Source: Bacteroidales bacterium | GTDB taxonomy: Bacteria; Bacteroidota; Bacteroidia; Bacteroidales; Dysgonomonadaceae | Direction of reading: 5' to 3' | Assembly (NCBI GenBank): GCA_012728155.1 | Contig: JAAYFR010000201.1 | Location: forward strand, 1 to 5,801 | DNA length: 5,801 nt | In this document: positions 5,698 to 5,801 of the stretch, in pieces | Layout: every line of letters begins with the position of its first letter | How positions within the stretch are numbered: the first letter of the stretch is position 1 | Program-made: the position numbers and the translations under genes | Notes under the pieces: generated by a model | The model's database searches: none | Told to the model about the DNA's origin: nothing | The model's input: the letters and a program-made list of their open reading frames with translations, nothing else

Positions 5698-5801
5698 GTG
5701 TGGCGTGCAGTGAGTCGTGTGGACGAAAAACCGCTCTCTCGTTCGTAACTACAGCGTAGATGGGAGTTCCACCGATTTGCACCAAGATTTTTTGTAGTTT
5801 C
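5698..5801. other. Unassigned right end; open minus-strand frames of uncertain meaning
   Basis: No gene can be supported here. On the minus strand two frames stay open from the window edge. One reads ...KILVQIGGTPIYAVVTNE and stops at the TAA at 5659-5657 (about 47 codons). The other ends at a TAG slightly earlier. The first looks somewhat protein-like, but it would have to run straight through the terminator hairpin of the barrel gene, which makes a real 3' end less likely. On the plus strand an ATG at 5759 is open for 14 codons to the edge. Sequence beyond the window would settle this. Confidence 0.25.

Overview
The window reads as an ordinary stretch of a Bacteroidota chromosome, most likely of the order Bacteroidales. 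Three things point there. Two upstream regions carry the Bacteroidota -7 promoter element (TAnnTTTG) instead of a sigma70 -10 box. Several genes lack a Shine-Dalgarno sequence. The proteins are Bacteroidales types: a small PorT/OmpW-like barrel ending in Phe, a lipoprotein-type beta-helix protein, and an acidic 'IS1096 passenger TnpR'-like protein beside miaA. A Dysgonomonadaceae-like genus such as Proteiniphilum or Petrimonas would fit, but that is a guess.

Layout. Positions 1-114 hold the N-terminal 38 codons of a minus-strand gene that leaves the window. Positions 115-412 are AT-rich and hold only a doubtful 79-codon minus-strand frame. A secreted right-handed beta-helix protein follows at 413-1678 (+), probably a lipoprotein and probably acting on polysaccharide. 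An apparent two-gene operon comes next: an acidic 185-residue protein of unknown role (1809-2366) and miaA (2369-3277), two bases apart, behind a promoter at about 1746-1776. A tRNA-Asn(GUU) gene at 3389-3462 has its own well-formed promoter and a GNRA-loop terminator. Then come a single-domain M16 zinc protease (3538-4764), a 242-bp gap with what may be a decayed small ORF, and an outer-membrane beta-barrel protein (5007-5630) closed by a strong terminator at 5667-5697. The last 100 bases are unassigned.

How the genes relate. Only the acidic protein and miaA look transcriptionally and translationally coupled. MiaA isopentenylates A37 of tRNAs that read UNN codons, so the neighbouring tRNA-Asn is not its substrate and their proximity is not functional evidence. 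The protease and the porin are separate units. There is no SusC/SusD pair, regulator or second carbohydrate enzyme beside the beta-helix gene, so it is not visibly part of a polysaccharide utilisation locus.

I found no CRISPR array, insertion sequence, attachment site or recognisable defence system. The points most worth a second look are the uncharacterised miaA-linked acidic protein and its start codon, the Cys/His-rich face of the beta-helix protein, and the possible frameshifted small ORF at 4848-4975.
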